Source: Cycloclasticus sp.
GTDB taxonomy: Bacteria; Pseudomonadota; Gammaproteobacteria; Methylococcales; Cycloclasticaceae
Reading direction: 5' to 3'
NCBI GenBank assembly: GCA_016764415.1
Contig: JAESRY010000084.1
Coordinates: 3,033-9,540 of the forward strand
Length of the DNA stretch: 6,508 nucleotides
Shown in pieces: positions 5,319-6,508 of this stretch. Position 1 is the first letter of the stretch. Each line of letters opens with the position of its first letter. The position numbers and the translations under genes are program-made. The notes under the pieces were generated by a model, which did not search any database, was not told where the DNA came from, and saw only the letters and a program-made list of their open reading frames with translations.

Positions 5319-6508
5319 ATGGCTGATCATCAAAAACCAAGAAGAACTAAAATTGTTGCGACGTTAGGTCCGGCGACTGACGACCCACAAGTTTTAGAGG
5401 ACCTGATTAAGGCGGGCGTGGATGTTGTTCGTCTTAATTTTTCTCACGGTAGTACAGAAGATCAAAAAAAGCGTGCACAAGCAGTGCGTGATATTTCTAT
5501 TCGGTTAAATCGTCATGTTGGCATTTTGGGTGATTTACAAGGACCCAAAATTCGTATTGCGCGTTTTAAGGAAGATAAGGTGACTTTGTTAGAAGACGCC
5601 AAGTTTTTAATTGATGTGGAATTAGATTCTTCCAGTGGTGATATTAATCAGGTGGGCTGTGAATACGCAGCATTAGCGCAAGACGTTCAAAAAGGTAATC
5701 GTCTGATGCTTGATGATGGCAGAATCGTATTAGACGTGGATTCTGTAGAGGGTTCGAAAATACATTGCACGGTGGTTGTGGGCGGAGTGTTATCAAATAA
5801 CAAAGGCATTAATTTACAAGGTGGCGGTTTATCAGCCAGCGCGTTAACGGATAAAGATAAGCAAGATATCATCACAGCAGCTGAAATAGGCGTTGATTTT
5901 GTTGCTGTCTCATTCCCAAGAAATGCTGATGACATGCATCAAGCAAGAGCATTAGTAGAGGCGGCAGGTAGTCATGCACATTTGGTGGCGAAAATTGAAA
6001 GAGCCGAAGCCCTTGATGTGCTTGAAGAGATTGTTGATGCCTCTGATGTAGTGATGGTGGCTCGCGGTGATTTAGGTGTTGAAATTGGCGATGCTAACTT
6101 ACCGCCAGTACAAAAAAGCCTTATTCGCATGGCGAGGGATAGGAATACAGCCGTTATAACGGCGACGCAAATGATGGAGTCGATGATTGAAAATCCTATT
6201 CCTACACGAGCAGAAGTATTTGACGTAGCTAATGCTGTGGCGGATGGAACCGATGCGGTTATGTTGTCAGCTGAAACCTCGGTGGGTAAATATCCGGTCA
6301 AAACAGTGGAAGCTATGGGCAGGATTTGTGAACAAACGGAACGTCAGCCTCGTACCATACGCTCACGTCATCGAATGGGTAATCAGTTTGAGCGGATTGA
6401 TGAAGCGATAGCATTGTCTGCAATGTATGTTGCGAATCATACTGATATTCAAGCAATTGCTGCATTCACAGAAACAGGTTCCACGCCTATGAGGATGTCT
6501 CGTATTAG
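5319..6508 (+). CDS. pyk: Pyruvate kinase, PykA-like (3' end outside window)
   Basis: The enzyme transfers phosphate from phosphoenolpyruvate to ADP, the last step of glycolysis, as a cytoplasmic tetramer. The frame starts at ATG 5319 and stays open to the window edge, giving 396 complete codons; about 80 residues of the C-terminal domain are missing if the length is near 480. Motifs: [13 protein letters not shown] (8-20), [10 protein letters not shown] (36-45) with the substrate and cation-site Arg, Asn and Ser, GDLQGPKIR (71-79), SNNKGIN and GGGLSA typical of the PykA branch, the catalytic KIERAEA (K225, E227), [13 protein letters not shown] (245-257; metal ligand D251) and TATQMMESM. All catalytic residues inspected are present. 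It resembles E. coli PykA (AMP-activated type) more than PykF. It is separated from ppnP by 93 bases, and its own ribosome site is weak (GGACGA). The start fits PykA-like N-termini. Confidence 0.96.
   Translation, partial: MADHQKPRRTKIVATLGPATDDPQVLEDLIKAGVDVVRLNFSHGSTEDQKKRAQAVRDISIRLNRHVGILGDLQGPKIRIARFKEDKVTLLEDAKFLIDVELDSSSGDINQVGCEYAALAQDVQKGNRLMLDDGRIVLDVDSVEGSKIHCTVVVGGVLSNNKGINLQGGGLSASALTDKDKQDIITAAEIGVDFVAVSFPRNADDMHQARALVEAAGSHAHLVAKIERAEALDVLEEIVDASDVVMVARGDLGVEIGDANLPPVQKSLIRMARDRNTAVITATQMMESMIENPIPTRAEVFDVANAVADGTDAVMLSAETSVGKYPVKTVEAMGRICEQTERQPRTIRSRHRMGNQFERIDEAIALSAMYVANHTDIQAIAAFTETGSTPMRMSRI

Noticed and set aside
5687..6301. Minus-strand open frames inside pyk
   Set aside because: They are antisense to conserved pyruvate kinase motifs, and the low-complexity Ser/Thr/Ala composition is typical of antisense translation.

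Overview
The window is an ordinary bacterial chromosomal segment. It is very densely coded, with every gene on the + strand and no mobile element, tRNA, rRNA or CRISPR array that I can see. Its G+C is moderate, by eye in the low to mid 40s percent. The protein types point to a gammaproteobacterium: a YoaA-type DinG-family helicase joined to TsaB, a YciO-type (not TsaC-type) YrdC-domain protein, a small PpnP (YaiE) cupin, and a PykA-like pyruvate kinase. The combination yciO, M50 protease, trpS resembles gene orders I recall from Pseudomonas-like and marine gammaproteobacteria. I cannot name a genus.

Layout: bases 1-1675 hold the 3' part of a yoaA-like helicase gene; the Walker A end lies outside the window. 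It overlaps tsaB (1672-2361) by 4 bases, tsaB overlaps yciO (2358-2993) by 4 bases, and yciO overlaps a small membrane-embedded M50 (site-2) metalloprotease gene (2993-3652) by 1 base. trpS follows after 8 bases, starting at GTG 3661 behind a perfect AGGAGG that overlaps the protease stop codon. A 29-base gap leads to ppnP (4911-5225). A 93-base gap, the only real intergenic space here, holds a weak promoter candidate and a tandem 8-base repeat and leads to a pyruvate kinase gene (5319 onward) that runs off the right edge.

How the genes fit together: the first five genes look like one translationally coupled operon. It mixes DNA-damage tolerance or repair (YoaA), tRNA modification (TsaB for t6A; YciO is a paralogue of the t6A enzyme TsaC), an intramembrane protease of unknown substrate, and tRNA-Trp charging (TrpS). 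ppnP (nucleoside phosphorolysis) may be the last gene of this unit. pyk (last step of glycolysis) probably has its own promoter. Two products in the run, YoaA and TrpS, carry four-cysteine patterns of the kind that bind a 4Fe-4S cluster.

I found no convincing undescribed system. The points most worth a second look are the cysteine motif in TrpS, the coupling of yciO to tsaB, the protease of unknown substrate inside a translation operon, and a 17-base near-perfect palindrome just upstream of the trpS ribosome binding site.
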